A program made the translations under genes and the position numbers. From NCBI RefSeq assembly GCF_003429665.1, contig NZ_QUWK01000001.1, positions 62,001 through 126,000 of the forward strand: a DNA stretch of 64,000 nt. The letters run 5' to 3'. This stretch comes from Sphaerochaeta halotolerans (lineage in GTDB: Bacteria; Spirochaetota; Spirochaetia; Sphaerochaetales; Sphaerochaetaceae). The notes beneath the pieces are model-generated. The model was not told the DNA's origin, made no database searches, and worked only from the letters and a program-made list of their open reading frames with translations. Shown here one piece after another: positions 62,394-64,000 of this stretch (within the stretch, counting starts at the first letter, position 1; each line of letters opens with the position of its first letter).

Positions 62394-63341
62394 TTATTTC
62401 TTTCTCTCATAAAGGCTTACTGCTAATACCAATATGATTCCTTTGAACACCTGCTGCCAGAATGAAGAGAGACCAAAGATATTAAAGCCATTTGTGAGGA
62501 ATACAAGGAATAATCCTCCGATAACAGTTCCAAGAACAAATCCCTTACCACCACTAATACTCGTACCACCTAACACTGCTGCTGCAATGGCATCTAGCTC
62601 CAGACCATCACCCATTGTTGGCTGGCTCGAAGCGAGTCGCATTATCATCACCATTCCAGCTAATGCTGCACAGAATCCACTTATTGCAAATACGCTTAAC
62701 TTAGTCCTAGAAATATGAATACCGGAAAGACGTGCACTCTCTGCGTTTCCACCAACAGCAAATATATGGCGTCCATAATTTGTTCTAGTGAGAATAAAAG
62801 CGGCTACTAGAACCAATACAATTGCAATTATTACAAGGATAGGGATTCCCATTACATAGTTTCGACCGATATAGAGGATTGAATCAGGAAGTTCATTTAT
62901 AGGACGTGCATTACTATAGACAAGAGAGAGGCCACGAGCAGTAATCATCATAGCTAAAGTGGCTACAAATGATGGCACCTTTATATATGCTACTACTACT
63001 CCATTAACGGCTCCTAAAAAAGTTCCGAGTCCCAGTCCTAACGCAATAGCTAATGCAGGAGAGAGGCCATTACGAACCATAAGCCCTGCCATAATTGTAC
63101 CAGAAAGGTTTGCAATAGAACCTACTGACAAATCAATCTCATTTGAAATTAGGACAAAAGTCATCCCAATAGCTACACACATTTGAACTACTGCTTGCCT
63201 AGATACTCCTGTGAAATTCCTTACTGAAAAGAACCCTTCAGCAAATATGCTGAAAAACAAAAGCATCGCTACAAAAGACAAAAGAATACTAAATTGAGGA
63301 AAAGATATTATTTTTCTTTTCAATTCTCTGATATTTGTCAT
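62394..63341 (-). CDS. Sugar ABC transporter permease (RbsC-like)
   Basis: 315 residues with eight to ten membrane segments. EIDLSVGSIANLSGTIMAG and AAAVLGGTSISGGKG are signatures of the CUT2 permease family. It forms the membrane channel with the RbsA-like ATPase encoded upstream. GGGAGAG precedes the ATG. Confidence 0.94.
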   Translation of the reverse strand: MTNIRELKRKIISFPQFSILLSFVAMLLFFSIFAEGFFSVRNFTGVSRQAVVQMCVAIGMTFVLISNEIDLSVGSIANLSGTIMAGLMVRNGLSPALAIALGLGLGTFLGAVNGVVVAYIKVPSFVATLAMMITARGLSLVYSNARPINELPDSILYIGRNYVMGIPILVIIAIVLVLVAAFILTRTNYGRHIFAVGGNAESARLSGIHISRTKLSVFAISGFCAALAGMVMIMRLASSQPTMGDGLELDAIAAAVLGGTSISGGKGFVLGTVIGGLFLVFLTNGFNIFGLSSFWQQVFKGIILVLAVSLYERKK

Positions 63342-63374
63342 CCCACTCTCCCTTATGGTTTCTACTATTTTTTA

Positions 63375-64000
63375 TCACACATCATGTCGCCCAGAAGCGA
63401 GCTTCATTATTGTCTCTTGTGTTGAATTTGATGCATCTACTATCCCAGCCACTGTTCCTTCATAGACGACAAGAATACGATCACTCATCCCTAAAACCTC
63501 GGGTAATTCCGATGAGATTAAAATAATAGCAAGACCAGATTTTGCAAGTTCTACTATGATTCTGTGTAACTCTTCTTTTGCCCCGACATCAACGCCCCTT
63601 GTAGGCTCATCTAAGATAAGAACATCAATATCTCTTGCTATCCATTTAGCAAGAACTACTTTCTGTTGATTCCCACCACTTAAACCACCAATATTTTGCA
63701 TTTTTGAAAAACACTTTACTTTCAGTTGCTCAATCATAGAATCGACGAATGTACGTTCTTTATCCTTAAGGACATAACCATATTTAGAAATCTTGTCTTC
63801 ATTCGTGATACTCATATTATTTTTAATACTTGATTTCATATTAAGACCAAGAAGTTTTCTGTCTTCGGGTACATATGCTATTCTATTTTTCATAGCATCT
63901 GATGGGTGTTTATTTATGATTTTATTTCCATGAACTGTAATAGTTCCAGAGTCATGCTTCATGGCACCGAATATTGATAAGCAAATTTCTGTCCTACCAG
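63375..64000 (-). CDS. Sugar ABC transporter ATP-binding protein (RbsA-like), partial
   Basis: About 208 C-terminal residues; the gene runs off the right edge of the window. This is the second ATPase half of an RbsA-type double ATPase: GRTEICLSIFGA at the edge, YVPEDRKLLGL, the ABC signature LSGGNQQKV and Walker B VLILDEPTRGVD. It powers the RbsC-like permease. The reading frame is open through the edge. Confidence 0.94.
   Translation of the reverse strand, partial: GRTEICLSIFGAMKHDSGTITVHGNKIINKHPSDAMKNRIAYVPEDRKLLGLNMKSSIKNNMSITNEDKISKYGYVLKDKERTFVDSMIEQLKVKCFSKMQNIGGLSGGNQQKVVLAKWIARDIDVLILDEPTRGVDVGAKEELHRIIVELAKSGLAIILISSELPEVLGMSDRILVVYEGTVAGIVDASNSTQETIMKLASGRHDV

Overview
The window looks like a spirochaete chromosome around the replication origin, most likely Sphaerochaeta or a close relative. 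This rests on gene order (gyrB-gyrA divergent from dnaA-dnaN-recF-dciA-rpmH-rnpA-yidC-khpB), on an anaerobic gene set (flavodiiron protein, class III ribonucleotide reductase), on a MurA with Asp at the usual catalytic Cys, and on general protein character. The genus is an inference; no rRNA or tRNA gene was seen to confirm it.

Layout. 0-11 kb: peptide and amino-acid genes (nagA end, pepD, a C26 amidotransferase, lysO), a flavodiiron protein, TraB, radA, a fused cyclophilin-FKBP isomerase and parB-parA. 11.5-12.2 kb: a gene-free stretch with three parS sites, one of them built into a terminator. 12-24.5 kb: gyrA and gyrB on the minus strand and the dnaA operon on the plus strand, with oriC between dnaA and dnaN (DnaA boxes followed by a run of DnaA-trios). 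24.5-30.6 kb: nrdD-nrdG behind a cobalamin riboswitch, metK behind a SAM-II-type riboswitch, and a winged-helix regulator with an MFS transporter. 30.6-44.4 kb: adenosine-kinase-like PfkB, murA, an AT-rich stretch with a second group of DnaA boxes, an AAA+ protein with an altered GAFTGA loop, rsmE, ctpA, lgt, pepP, gpmI, an aldo/keto reductase and two membrane proteins. 44.4-47.8 kb: a very large GH13 protein.

47.9-58.5 kb is an accessory segment bounded by an 18-bp direct repeat, with an IS1595-type transposase remnant at its right end. It carries a galactosamine/tagatose-type catabolic set (AgaS, KbaZ, PfkB kinase, sugar ABC transporter, DeoR regulator) and decayed DUF1801 and GGDEF genes. 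58.5-64 kb is visibly more AT-rich and carries an RbsABC-like transporter, a cupin, a PfkB kinase, an amidohydrolase and YjbQ, which may be one uncharacterised uptake-and-breakdown pathway.

Regulation. Besides the two riboswitches, at least six promoters place the -10 box only 6-8 nt before a start codon without a Shine-Dalgarno sequence (dnaA, lgt, traB and others), so leaderless mRNAs appear common here. Genes near the origin run mostly away from oriC. Farther right the orientation is mixed.
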